From a virus, in the IMG/VR virus record IMGVR_UViG_3300037339_000276, positions 1 to 57,785 of that record: DNA of 57,785 bases, one strand, 5' to 3'. The number at the start of each line of letters is the position of its first letter. Position 1 is the stretch's first letter. Shown here piece by piece: positions 7,259 through 15,606 of the stretch. The translations under genes and the position numbers were made by a program. Under the pieces are notes generated by a model. It was not told the origin of the DNA. It was given only the letters and a program-made list of their open reading frames with translations, and made no database searches.

Positions 7259-9654
7259 TGATTTCCTATGGTCACATCAGCTATGATAGGAACATTGGGT
7301 TTCCATCCAAAAAGTCGCTTAAGAGGCAGATTCTCCATTGTGTTTTTGACAATTGATGCAGCCTCTTCTGAGTAATCATCCCTAGCTTCTAGTAGAACTG
7401 AGTCGTGGACATTTCCAACTATTTTACTTCTCTTCTTATCTAGTTTTTCTTGTAAGATTACCATGGATAATACCATCATATCAGACGCTAAACCCTGTAT
7501 GGGTGAATTGATGGCCTGTCGTTCAGCTTCAGCTTGTACACCATCATCTGTGGAGTTGATAGTAGGTAAATGCCTAACCCTCCCGATCGGAGACGAAACT
7601 CTCCCAAGATTACGAACGAGTCTTCTTTGTCTCTCGTGCCAGGATGACAGTGCTGAATACTTTGAGAAGAATGCTTTTCTATAGGCTTGTGCTTCTTCGT
7701 CAGTGACATCGACTCCGAACTTCTCCTTTGCATAAACCTTGTAACCTCTCCAGCCCATGCCATACAAGAAACCGAAGTTGACCGACTTAGCCATCTTTCT
7801 CTCTTCTTTGGTCAACTCCCCCTGTGGCTTGCCGAGAATAAGTGCACCAGTTTGCCCATGCGGATCTTCGCCCATCTTAAAAGCTCGAATGAAAGTCTCG
7901 TCTCCGGCCAACATAGCAGCAAGTCTGAGCTCGATTTGAGCAAAGTCAGCCTCAACAAGTTTCCATCCTTCTCTGGTCCCGATGATACTTCGAACGAAAA
8001 GATCTCGTGGCACCTGTTGCATGTCTGATGATAGACGCCCAGTGACCGTACCAGCAAGATTGTAAGAGGTGTAAAGTCGTGGCTTGCGAGCACGTTTAAC
8101 TCTAATAATCCAGTTCCTAGTATAGGTTGACTCATACTTCTGCCACTTTCTTAACTCCATTAGAGTATTAACGATTGGATACTTAGCTTGTAGTCTTAGA
8201 AGAACTGACTCGTTCGTAGAAGGTCTGCCTGACTTCTTACCTCTCTCAAGAATAGGCATACCAAGCCTATCAAAGAGCCAAGTACCAAGGAAAACAGGAG
8301 AACGGAAGTTGGCAAGCGGACGAATATCATCTGGTACCTGCTTTAATAGTTCGGCCTCAAGTTCAGCAATCTTAGTTAGCGCGCCTCTATGCCGTTCTTC
8401 TAACCTTCTAACGTCCACAGGGATGCCGTTAGCTTCTATGTCTACAAATGCTCTACAGGCCGGCATTACTAGATTTACGAATAGCCTAAGAAGTTGGGGT
8501 TTCTTCTTTAGTTCTTCTTTGAAGATATGATATAGACGCAGAGTGTAATCTGCATCTTTCCCATTGTAAATTGCCAGCTTGACCAGCTTGGTAACGTCAG
8601 CTCCAAAAGAGATGTTTGCTTCATATTCTTCTGCTCCGAGATAAGTCCTAGCCAGAGATTTAAGACCCTTAGGTCTATTCTCTTCCAATAAGTTCGTCGC
8701 TTGTAGAGTATCGAAGTGTCCATAAAGATTAACGCCTTTGGACTTCATCCATGCTAAATCAAATTTGAGATTGTGACCTACCATCTTCTTACCGGCCAGG
8801 GCGAGATTGAGGGCTTCGTAAACTCGCTCGATAGGAATGTCCCAGGTGGTAGCTGGATGTTCGAGCGAAACAGCAAAAGCCTTACCTGGTTCCCATGAAA
8901 ATGCGACTGTGTGAATGATTCCCTGAGGTGACCAAGGGTGAAGTCCACCTTCTTCCTCCATTGGGTCGGAACTGCCAGTTTCAACGTCAAAGGCAATTGG
9001 TGTTTCTACCTCAGACAGTATCTGACATAGCTTAGCTAGACCTTTAGAGGATTGAATTAGTTTTGTCTCAGTTTCTGGGCGTCGTGTTTCACCCTTTACC
9101 ATGTGTGCAAAAGCAAATAGATCAGACCTGAAAGATCCCTCAAGAGAAGGATTTCTTAATACAGCAGCTGGATGAACCGTTATGAAAGCTGTAGCTCCAG
9201 AAGCTAGTTTCCTAGAAGTTCCTCGTAACTTCATTACACCCGAAGTATTGAGGATTGCTTGAATGGCAACGTTACCGAGAAGCAAAACGTAATCAGGCCG
9301 AACAATTTCAAGTTCTGATCGTGTGTAAACTGAGCATGCATTGATTTGTCCCTTAGACGGTGTTGCGTTATCTTCCGGCCTGCACCTAACTGCGTTCGTA
9401 ATGTATACGCTTTCTCTGGGCAAGCCGACCTCGGACAGTATACGATCGAGATACTTCCCAGCTGGCCCGGAAAAAGGCTTAGCGATATCATCCTCACGAG
9501 CCCCAGGCGCTTCTCCCATGAGTAATACTTTAGATGGAACAGGTCCATCACCCAAGAGGCATACTGACTGCGCATTCTCATGGAGCGGGCATAGTGTGCA
9601 GTTTTCATCTCGGACCGGCAGCCAAACTTTCTCTCTAGCTTCAGGGTTTAACAT
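7243..9654 (-). CDS. Family A DNA polymerase with N-terminal uracil-DNA glycosylase-like domain
   Basis: An 803-residue replicative polymerase fusion. Residues 1-190 form a family 4-type UDG: Fe-S cysteines at 19, 22, 91 and 107, the GEAPG motif at 47-51 followed by PFSGPAG, and HPAA at 161-164. Residues about 215-390 are a DEDD 3'-5' exonuclease (DVE at 223-225, NLKFD at 295-299, DAD at 367-369). Residues about 400-803 are the polymerase: motif A Asp570, motif B R619...K623...Y631 with Phe627 at the sugar-selectivity site, and motif C HD at 750-751. All catalytic residues seem present. SPO1-type phages carry a similar UDG-polymerase fusion. It sits beside dCMP deaminase and thymidylate-synthase-like genes. 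Confidence 0.95.
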   Translation of the reverse strand: MLNPEAREKVWLPVRDENCTLCPLHENAQSVCLLGDGPVPSKVLLMGEAPGAREDDIAKPFSGPAGKYLDRILSEVGLPRESVYITNAVRCRPEDNATPSKGQINACSVYTRSELEIVRPDYVLLLGNVAIQAILNTSGVMKLRGTSRKLASGATAFITVHPAAVLRNPSLEGSFRSDLFAFAHMVKGETRRPETETKLIQSSKGLAKLCQILSEVETPIAFDVETGSSDPMEEEGGLHPWSPQGIIHTVAFSWEPGKAFAVSLEHPATTWDIPIERVYEALNLALAGKKMVGHNLKFDLAWMKSKGVNLYGHFDTLQATNLLEENRPKGLKSLARTYLGAEEYEANISFGADVTKLVKLAIYNGKDADYTLRLYHIFKEELKKKPQLLRLFVNLVMPACRAFVDIEANGIPVDVRRLEERHRGALTKIAELEAELLKQVPDDIRPLANFRSPVFLGTWLFDRLGMPILERGKKSGRPSTNESVLLRLQAKYPIVNTLMELRKWQKYESTYTRNWIIRVKRARKPRLYTSYNLAGTVTGRLSSDMQQVPRDLFVRSIIGTREGWKLVEADFAQIELRLAAMLAGDETFIRAFKMGEDPHGQTGALILGKPQGELTKEERKMAKSVNFGFLYGMGWRGYKVYAKEKFGVDVTDEEAQAYRKAFFSKYSALSSWHERQRRLVRNLGRVSSPIGRVRHLPTINSTDDGVQAEAERQAINSPIQGLASDMMVLSMVILQEKLDKKRSKIVGNVHDSVLLEARDDYSEEAASIVKNTMENLPLKRLFGWKPNVPIIADVTIGNHWGEK

Positions 9655-10096
9655 TAGCAGACCATGATTCTGGAGTCCACTTTAGATGTTCTATCCTGGC
9701 CGAATCTAGTATATCTAATGGAGTGATGTCTCTATATTCAGTATCATAAACTACTCTAATAATACCAGCATTAATGATGAGTTTAGCGCAATTTCCACAG
9801 GGGCTATGCGTACAATGGAGCTCGCTTCCCTCAGTCGAGATGCCATGTCTAGCTGCGAAGGCAATGGCATTAGCTTCAGCGTGTACGGTCCTGATACAAC
9901 CAGAATAGGTACTCTCATCACAACCGACATCTGTGCAATGTGGAAGACCCCGTGGTGATCCCACATATCCCGTCGATATGATGCGACCATCACGAGAGAT
10001 GATGGCTCCAACTGATGCTCTAAGACAAGTTCCTCTAGCCGATGTGATAACCGCCATCCTGATGAGCCACTCATCTCTACTTGGCCTCATTATCAT
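9641..10096 (-). CDS. Deoxycytidylate (dCMP) deaminase
   Basis: A 151-residue zinc deaminase that converts dCMP to dUMP. The motifs are complete: HAEANA (His72, catalytic Glu74) and PCGNC (Cys100, Cys103) bind zinc and activate water. The insertion with GCDESTYSGC is typical of phage dCMP deaminases. It overlaps the upstream thymidylate-synthase-like gene by four bases, so its dUMP can feed directly into that step. Confidence 0.93.
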   Translation of the reverse strand: MIMRPSRDEWLIRMAVITSARGTCLRASVGAIISRDGRIISTGYVGSPRGLPHCTDVGCDESTYSGCIRTVHAEANAIAFAARHGISTEGSELHCTHSPCGNCAKLIINAGIIRVVYDTEYRDITPLDILDSARIEHLKWTPESWSANVKP

Positions 10097-10857
10097 TTTC
10101 TTGATTCCGCCTCTATCCTGCCGCGTTCGGCTGAGAAGATATGCATTGATGAGATATGCATGACTAACTTACCTGGCACCACCTCGTGTAGCTGATCTGA
10201 AACCCATTGTCCGAGCCGTCCAGCCATGTAGGCATCATCGCGAAAGTGTCTATAGAAATCGCAGGACCTAATGTAATAGACGATCTTGAGCTTCCCATTT
10301 CGAATGAGGAAGTGATAACCCAGAGTACAAGGGACTCGTTGATCAGCAACGGCTCCTGTATCTTCCGGGAACCAAACAGGGAGATAAGCCTGTCTCGTTC
10401 CTGGTCTTTCTTTGAGAAGTCGTACGACATCATTTAAATCACCATATGGATATCTGATGCCACCCATAACAGAGAATGCGTCGTCAGATGCCCATTTAGG
10501 CCAGAATCTCTCTGGATACGTATGAGAGAATTTTTCACCATTCATATGCTCTTCATTGCTCTTCTGAGCAAAAGGCCATCTCACGTGCGATGGAGGTGGA
10601 TTATGTGGTATCCCACTTACCCTCTCTTGGAAATGTTCTTCAGCCCAAGGCATGTTAGGTTTGATAATCTCTTGCCACTCATGAACTTCTAACGGCAATG
10701 AAATATCAAATGAAACATCTTCTATCTCGATGGTCTCCGCCTGTGGTATGTTCCCTTTGATTGCTTGCCATTCCCCAACATGTACATCTAATGCCATTGA
10801 TAGGTCAGCAATTATTTGTTCACAGACGTCATCAAATGAGTCTCCGTAACTTCTCAT
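10093..10857 (-). CDS. Thymidylate synthase-like protein / possible dNMP hydroxymethylase
   Basis: A 254-residue protein. Its C-terminal half carries the thymidylate synthase fold signature: RQAYLPVWFPED, VPCTL with the nucleophile candidate Cys177, YYIRSCDFYRHFRDDAY (197-210) and MHISSMHIF. The Asn that selects dUMP in ThyA aligns with Asp (207 or 208), the change seen in dCMP hydroxymethylases. The product could thus be dTMP, hydroxymethyl-dUMP or hydroxymethyl-dCMP. The N-terminal ~90 residues are not recognisable. Neighbours dCMP deaminase and the UDG-polymerase fit pyrimidine remodelling. Confidence 0.75.
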   Translation of the reverse strand: MRSYGDSFDDVCEQIIADLSMALDVHVGEWQAIKGNIPQAETIEIEDVSFDISLPLEVHEWQEIIKPNMPWAEEHFQERVSGIPHNPPPSHVRWPFAQKSNEEHMNGEKFSHTYPERFWPKWASDDAFSVMGGIRYPYGDLNDVVRLLKERPGTRQAYLPVWFPEDTGAVADQRVPCTLGYHFLIRNGKLKIVYYIRSCDFYRHFRDDAYMAGRLGQWVSDQLHEVVPGKLVMHISSMHIFSAERGRIEAESRK

Positions 10858-11036
10858 CTGGTTAATTCTCTGATTAGAGCACTGAGGGCAGACTCAGGAG
10901 TTGGCTGTTTAGTTCCCTCTTCAGGATGCTCAGCCATGCTTGCTATCCACCAAACCTTGTCCTTTTCATCCAACCAAGTATAGAATACAACCGCTTGATT
11001 CTGGAGTTTGTGTTGGACTTCTTCAGTCGTTGCCAT
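10854..11036 (-). CDS. Small hypothetical protein
   Basis: A 60-residue, tryptophan-rich, slightly acidic protein (VVFYTWLDEKDKVWWIASM) ending in a helical ALSALIRELTR. Its ATG lies inside the end of the upstream gene, and it overlaps the next gene by four bases, so it belongs to a tightly coupled operon between two thymidylate-synthase-like genes. Function unknown. Confidence 0.6.
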   Translation of the reverse strand: MATTEEVQHKLQNQAVVFYTWLDEKDKVWWIASMAEHPEEGTKQPTPESALSALIRELTR

Positions 11037-11904
11037 CGTCTATTTCCACCACAGGTGAGCCTCTTCTGCCTACACCAGCGAGTACTAGCTTAGCACTATC
11101 TTGTGCTGATAACCTCCTGTTCTGCCTAATCTCAGATTGCCACCCCTTCAACTGTAGACTTGAAACTGGCATGGACCGATAGACATCAGCCTGAGAATTC
11201 TCATATTTCTTCTTCATCCTGCGGGCCGCTCGCCATCTGATATCTTCCATAGGACGATTCATATAATCTATGTAGTACTGGATAGCATTACCGATTCTAT
11301 CCCCACGGGACGTGTACTCTTCAAGAAGGCCACGTTGATGCAGGAAATGAACTGTTTCCACTGTTTTGAGGATGAAGTTAGGACAGTATATCTGGAGTCT
11401 GATGGAGGCTGGGTCCACTCCCATTCGTTCAGCGAGTTTTCCAATGACGAAACTGCAGAGAGCATAATCTGCGACTCCGGAAAATCCGATGGACTGAGCA
11501 CGAGTGAAAAAAGTAAGCGTAGATGGTTTTGGTTGTCTACGAAAACTAAATCCCAGCAGGCAAGATCCCCATTGGTGTACAGCCTTTTGACCAGTGAAGT
11601 TAGGCGGAACTGACTTAAACTGCCAGAGTGCGTCATATGTTTTCACATTCATAGCATTGTTCACCCAAGTGTGGAGGCTTTCAACATCCACGTATTGTCC
11701 GGTGAACTTTGTCCACTTAGTAGGAGTCAATCCAATCTCACCTAAGTCGAAGTCCATGACTCCTTCTTTGGCAATGATGTGGTTGTTATGGGAATGAATG
11801 ATATTCCTATTGAAATTATCTATTACACCAGGTTTGTCATCGAGTATGGAGAAGTATATGCCTTCCCAAGCTGCCCTAATGTTGGGGAATGTTTTTACTA
11901 TCAT
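11023..11904 (-). CDS. Second thymidylate synthase-fold-like protein
   Basis: A 293-residue protein. Residues about 108-182 look like a diverged thymidylate synthase core: GSCLLGFSFR (Cys115), LTFFTRAQSIGFSGVADYALC (129-150) and LQIYCPNFIL. These correspond to the Cys, RS-D and G-x-P-x-N regions of ThyA, but the pyrimidine-selecting Asn is replaced. The C-terminus is basic (RWRAARRMKKKYE) and might bind DNA or a partner. It could be a degenerate partner of the other TS-like protein or a distinct pyrimidine-modifying enzyme. The family call is inference. Confidence 0.5.
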   Translation of the reverse strand: MIVKTFPNIRAAWEGIYFSILDDKPGVIDNFNRNIIHSHNNHIIAKEGVMDFDLGEIGLTPTKWTKFTGQYVDVESLHTWVNNAMNVKTYDALWQFKSVPPNFTGQKAVHQWGSCLLGFSFRRQPKPSTLTFFTRAQSIGFSGVADYALCSFVIGKLAERMGVDPASIRLQIYCPNFILKTVETVHFLHQRGLLEEYTSRGDRIGNAIQYYIDYMNRPMEDIRWRAARRMKKKYENSQADVYRSMPVSSLQLKGWQSEIRQNRRLSAQDSAKLVLAGVGRRGSPVVEIDDGND

Positions 11905-12170
11905 CCTCGGTCTATGTCCAAGTTAGCAGCAGCACGTCGTGATTGATCAATCTTATACAACTTTCTTTGGATAACATCTATGAATTCACTTGGCTTGATA
12001 ATTCCATTAAGCATGAAAAGATCTAGGCAAGTTGAGAGTTCTGCTCGTTGAACAGTACCTTCTCCATACATGTCAACAAACCTATCTCTAACTGTTTCTG
12101 GGTCATTACCGCCAGCTCCATATAGCCTAGTAGCTGGCTGTGGAACCCATATCTTCTTGGCGTCAGGCAT
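11901..12170 (-). CDS. Small hypothetical protein
   Basis: An 89-residue protein with mixed helix and loop content, including RLYGAGGNDPETVRDRFVDMYGEGTV and a helical C-terminus. The ATG at 12170 is chosen over the upstream GTG at 12194 because an AGGGAAG ribosome site precedes it and the overlap with the upstream dUTPase-like gene drops to eight bases. It overlaps the next gene by four bases. Function unknown. Confidence 0.6.
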   Translation of the reverse strand: MPDAKKIWVPQPATRLYGAGGNDPETVRDRFVDMYGEGTVQRAELSTCLDLFMLNGIIKPSEFIDVIQRKLYKIDQSRRAAANLDIDRG

Positions 12171-12549
12171 TGTCACTTCCCTGTGAAAGGCCACCCTTCT
12201 TTGCAGAATAGGTGCCGGAGGCAGCCCTCTTACGGTTTACCTCTTGCTTGATCTTATAGTGGTGTTCTAGTTCTTCATCATCAACCTCTAGCATAGTTAG
12301 CATGTTACCGAGGAAATGCATTACGTCAATGACCTCATCACGGATGCGGGCTCGGTTGAAGAATGGCTCGTCACTGGCCCAAGGCTTCCAACTGAATTCC
12401 TCTCTAACTTCAGCCAGCTCTTGAACGGCTGCTGTCTGGTTCCAATCCAAGTACCTAGCGACAGCTTCCTTAGTCATCAACTCCCGTTGGTACTTGTAGA
12501 TTTCCCTCTGCAGCTTATCTGTTGAAGCTAACCATTTCCAATCATTCAT
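12163..12549 (-). CDS. MazG-like all-alpha dUTPase/dCTPase
   Basis: A 128-residue protein with the all-alpha NTP pyrophosphatase pattern: ELAEVREE (44-51, metal-binding glutamates), WKPW (54-57) and RDEVIDVMHFLGN (Glu72, Asp75). WKPW with D-x-x-H-F is typical of dimeric dUTPases and T4-type dCTPase/dUTPase. It would hydrolyse dUTP and/or dCTP to monophosphates, limiting unwanted bases and supplying substrate to the deaminase and TS-like enzymes nearby. Confidence 0.82.
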   Translation of the reverse strand: MNDWKWLASTDKLQREIYKYQRELMTKEAVARYLDWNQTAAVQELAEVREEFSWKPWASDEPFFNRARIRDEVIDVMHFLGNMLTMLEVDDEELEHHYKIKQEVNRKRAASGTYSAKKGGLSQGSDNA

Positions 12550-13003
12550 GTACTAATCTCCATTTGATTGGGCCTGTGAAGCAGTGACGAATAATCTTGC
12601 AAGCGCCACTTGTAAGATCCCATGTACGTCCTCTAACGTAGGGGCCTCTATCAACAACCTGTACGATAACTGCCCTGCCGCCATAGGAAAACTCAACGAG
12701 AGTTCCACAACGGAGGCTTCTGTGGGCAACCCCGATTGTAGTCTTATTGAGTTTGTGTCCGCAGGCCATTCCATTCCCGTAGAGTCCGGGACCATACCAT
12801 GAAATCTCTGGGTCATTATGCCAAGCTCCTACCCTACGTATCTTAGTAGGCGCCAAGCTAGCTGCTGGGACTCGTATACCTTCGGTGAGAGATGACGAAC
12901 CCGGTCCATAGGGGTGGGATGTCGCCACGGATCCTGTTTGTACAAAGAGTAGAAGTATCCCACTAAGTAGTGAAAATATCTGTCGTAGTAAATCATCTAT
13001 CAC
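12542..13003 (-). CDS. RlpA-like secreted double-psi beta-barrel protein
   Basis: A 153-residue protein with an N-terminal hydrophobic segment (about 8-23, signal peptide or anchor), a linker, then a double-psi barrel: SWYGPGLYGNGMACG (68-82), VAHRSLRCGTLVEF (His94) and VDRGPYVRGRTWDL (Asp118). In RlpA-type lytic transglycosylases the Asp of DRGP is catalytic. It would act outside the membrane on peptidoglycan. It is odd among nucleotide-metabolism genes, overlapping the kinase and dUTPase genes by a few bases, far from the lysis cassette. Confidence 0.78.
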   Translation of the reverse strand: MIDDLLRQIFSLLSGILLLFVQTGSVATSHPYGPGSSSLTEGIRVPAASLAPTKIRRVGAWHNDPEISWYGPGLYGNGMACGHKLNKTTIGVAHRSLRCGTLVEFSYGGRAVIVQVVDRGPYVRGRTWDLTSGACKIIRHCFTGPIKWRLVHE

Positions 13004-13518
13004 CCCACCAAGTACCCCTCTAACTGTCTTACTAAAGTATTGAAGTCACTTCTGTAATGCCAATCATAGACCAAAAATCTATTGCCATAATAGACTGGCT
13101 GCATCTGCATTATCTTATCGTACCCCTCTAATAATTCAGGAAGATTAGTTAAAACCCCATCCATTTGTTCATTGGTTTTAGAGTCTTTGATGATATTAGC
13201 AAGAGTAGGTCTACAATAGATTAGAAATGCTTCTTTTCTGAGCTGATTTCTAACATCAATATGTACCTTTCTGTCTCCTACAAGACTGCCACGAATGACG
13301 GGACCATAAACAAGCTCAGAATAATAAAACCTGTCATGGATAGGAATAATGCCTGGCTGATACTCAACTTCTAATTGGTACGGCCACCACTCATTGAAGT
13401 TTTGTTCTGATTGCTTATCATTAACTACTGGTAAGAGAAAATGGAATTCACTCCTGAGTTCACTGATCAGAGTAGATTTTCCACTACCGTCTATGCCCTC
13501 CACAATAATTCGTTTCAT
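13000..13518 (-). CDS. Deoxynucleoside monophosphate kinase (thymidylate kinase-like)
   Basis: A 172-residue P-loop kinase with Walker A GIDGSGKST (8-16) and the HDRFYYSE motif of the thymidylate kinase group. It is shorter than standard Tmk and its lid is not obvious, so substrate is uncertain. It probably phosphorylates dTMP or a modified pyrimidine monophosphate made by the downstream enzymes. It is the first gene of its unit, with its own promoter at 13536-13565 and a GTGGAGGTAAC ribosome region. Confidence 0.8.
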   Translation of the reverse strand: MKRIIVEGIDGSGKSTLISELRSEFHFLLPVVNDKQSEQNFNEWWPYQLEVEYQPGIIPIHDRFYYSELVYGPVIRGSLVGDRKVHIDVRNQLRKEAFLIYCRPTLANIIKDSKTNEQMDGVLTNLPELLEGYDKIMQMQPVYYGNRFLVYDWHYRSDFNTLVRQLEGYLVG

Positions 13519-13535
13519 GTTACCTCCACGTGTAT

Positions 13536-13565
13536 ATTATATGACATCCCGTAATCACTTGTCAA
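13536..13565 (-). promoter_or_regulatory. Sigma-70-type promoter for the nucleotide/polymerase unit
   Basis: On the minus strand, TTGACA (13560-13565) and TATAAT (13536-13541) are separated by 18 bases, just upstream of the kinase start and overlapping the end of the helicase gene. It probably drives genes 13518 down to 7022. Confidence 0.88.
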
Positions 13566-15013
13566 TGTCGAAGAACAAACGGATCGTGGATGACTATATC
13601 AGCAATTTTCTTCTTCTCATCTAGTGCTTTATAGGTTAAGCTATCTACTGTTCTAGGAGCTATCAGTCTATAGTATGTAACATTCTTAGTTTGCCCCGGC
13701 CTGTGGAGTCGGTCCTGAGATTGTTGCCAATGAAGTAATGAATTGCTCATAGAATAGTAGATTGCCACAGAAGCTGAGAAGAGTTCAATGCCCTCAGACC
13801 CAGCTTGGACTTGAGCTAAGAAGACTTTCACTTTAGGATTCGTCTGGAAATCTTCGACAATACTGTCCCGCTGACTGTCTGGGACACTTCCGGACAGTAT
13901 TCGGTGGGGAATCCCTTTGTTGAGTAAATGCTCTTCAACTCTCCTAAGATCAGGAATAAACCTGAAGAACACCACTACCTTTTGATCCTCAGCAAGCACG
14001 TCATCGAGAAGATCCTTGAATACTTCAAGTTTAGAATTATCAAATATGCGGATATTACCGTCAACGTCTTTGATAAAGCCTGAAGTTATCTGCTGTAAAC
14101 GTAGAATCTTAGTAAGAACAATGGTAGCAGTGGCGTGGGTTTCTTCAATCTCAATAATGGCCTGCTCTGACATCTGCTTATACAACTTCAGAGCACGGTC
14201 CGAAAGTGTTACAGGCACGTCCTGGAACAGTTTTTCAGGTAAGTCTAAGCACTGTGTCTTCTTGATGCGGAAGGACCACTCGCGGACTTTCTGAATAAGG
14301 ATATCTAAGTTACGGTATCTGAGTAGCTGATACTTCCCAAAGCCTCCCCAGATACCAAATGTGAATTTGAACTGATACCAGTTCTCACCAAAGATACTGT
14401 GATTCAACGCTCTGAACTGTCCGAAGACGTCAAGAGGAGCTTTGGTGATGGGAGTACCTGTAAGGAGAAGTCTTTGGCTAGACTCCCTCGCAATCCTCCA
14501 GGCCGCTTTTGATTGCTTGGCAGTAGGAGACTTAATACGATGAGACTCGTCAAAGATGACGAGGTCAGGCGCCCATTTTCTGATAAGGGCTTCCACTCCT
14601 GGTCCTGATCTAGGTGAACGCCATATGCCTTCATAGTTGATAAGAACATAGGTAAGCTTGGATTCATCAGGAGCTCGCAAAATTGATGTAAGATATCTAA
14701 CTCGTGTATTTGTATTCCCACTAAGCCTGTATATTCTGGACGGGACATCTGAATGCTGCCGTATCTGACGCGGCCACACTCCAAGCACACTAAGCGGAGC
14801 AACGATGAGTACTTTCTTGGTTCCATAGTTGTAGAATCCAATGCCTGCCCAGTCAATAGCAACCTTCGTCTTTCCAGTTCCCATCTCCATGAACAGAGCG
14901 CACTGCCCATTAAGTTTCTGGATCTTGGCTAAGGCTCTTTTTTGATGAGAATATGGCTCAGTCTTGTACCGATATCTAAGCTTCTGTGACTTCAATGAGA
15001 GGTTCAACATCAT
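13562..15013 (-). CDS. SNF2/DEAD-family helicase
   Basis: A 483-residue superfamily 2 helicase. Motif I is MGTGKT (44-49), Walker B is DESH (155-158), motif III is LLLTGTP (about 182-188), and the C-terminal lobe has AGSEGIEL and QDRLHRPGQT (SNF2-style motif VI). SNF2-like translocases are common in phage replication modules, where they may help fork remodelling or strip proteins. The start is ATG-ATG, either usable, overlapping the upstream gene by about 38 bases. Confidence 0.9.
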   Translation of the reverse strand: MMLNLSLKSQKLRYRYKTEPYSHQKRALAKIQKLNGQCALFMEMGTGKTKVAIDWAGIGFYNYGTKKVLIVAPLSVLGVWPRQIRQHSDVPSRIYRLSGNTNTRVRYLTSILRAPDESKLTYVLINYEGIWRSPRSGPGVEALIRKWAPDLVIFDESHRIKSPTAKQSKAAWRIARESSQRLLLTGTPITKAPLDVFGQFRALNHSIFGENWYQFKFTFGIWGGFGKYQLLRYRNLDILIQKVREWSFRIKKTQCLDLPEKLFQDVPVTLSDRALKLYKQMSEQAIIEIEETHATATIVLTKILRLQQITSGFIKDVDGNIRIFDNSKLEVFKDLLDDVLAEDQKVVVFFRFIPDLRRVEEHLLNKGIPHRILSGSVPDSQRDSIVEDFQTNPKVKVFLAQVQAGSEGIELFSASVAIYYSMSNSLLHWQQSQDRLHRPGQTKNVTYYRLIAPRTVDSLTYKALDEKKKIADIVIHDPFVLRH

Positions 15014-15182
15014 CAGCTGTTAGAATGCGCCTTCCACAAGACTGTGCGCCAGAGTCAGATCTAGTACTAATATGAACCCACTGTTCTGGTAACTCTACTT
15101 TCTTTCCAATCACAATATTAGAAGGTGGTACTACCCTTACTCTAATACCATCTTGCTTGCAAAAGAATCTACTTTCGGCCAC
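14976..15182 (-). CDS. Small hypothetical protein
   Basis: A 68-residue protein beginning MAESRFFCKQDGIRVRVVPP, with a mix of basic and beta-prone segments and an acidic C-terminus. It overlaps both neighbours and is translationally linked to the helicase downstream. No family recognised. Confidence 0.55.
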   Translation of the reverse strand: MAESRFFCKQDGIRVRVVPPSNIVIGKKVELPEQWVHISTRSDSGAQSCGRRILTADDVEPLIEVTEA

Positions 15183-15606
15183 GAATTCTCCTTCTACCTG
15201 ACTGTTCTTCTGTTGGCTGTCGTTTCCTCATATCCTTAGCAGTAAAGTATCTCTCAGCGAAAACCGGATTGTAAATCCTAACATAATAGTCCATGATAGA
15301 GATTGTACAGGTTGTACACCTAAGTAGTTCTGGAGTCAAGTACTCCTCATGTTTGACGGCAGTTTCTTGAAACTCTTTCCACTTCAAACAGTACGGGCAC
15401 CACAGGAGGCCCAGCCGTGTGGGCTCTTTCATCTTAGCTGGAGGTGGAAACCCCCTCCGCCTTGAGATAACATCTGCTAAAAGACCGCGGCGTCGCAGTT
15501 CATTTGCGAAGGCCACGGCCCCAGATTCTTTGGGAGAATTACCCTCAAAGACCTTTCTGACTAGATGTTCCCCGTCATTCCATTGTACGTTCCAAGCGTT
15601 ATCCAC
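15169..15606 (-). CDS. Zinc-ribbon protein, first gene of the minus operon
   Basis: A 145-residue protein with a predicted zinc ribbon, CPYC (about 70-73) and CTTC (about 97-100), a basic arm and a very basic tail (SGRRRIRGRK). The start is GTG at 15606, supported by GGAGGAGG seven bases upstream. Zinc ribbon plus basic tail suggests nucleic-acid binding, possibly regulatory, because it leads the minus-strand early region behind a structured leader. No specific family assigned. Confidence 0.65.
   Translation of the reverse strand: MDNAWNVQWNDGEHLVRKVFEGNSPKESGAVAFANELRRRGLLADVISRRRGFPPPAKMKEPTRLGLLWCPYCLKWKEFQETAVKHEEYLTPELLRCTTCTISIMDYYVRIYNPVFAERYFTAKDMRKRQPTEEQSGRRRIRGRK

Noticed and set aside
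7463-9667. Plus-strand frames opposite the DNA polymerase gene
   Set aside because: All are antisense shadows of a polymerase with complete motifs.
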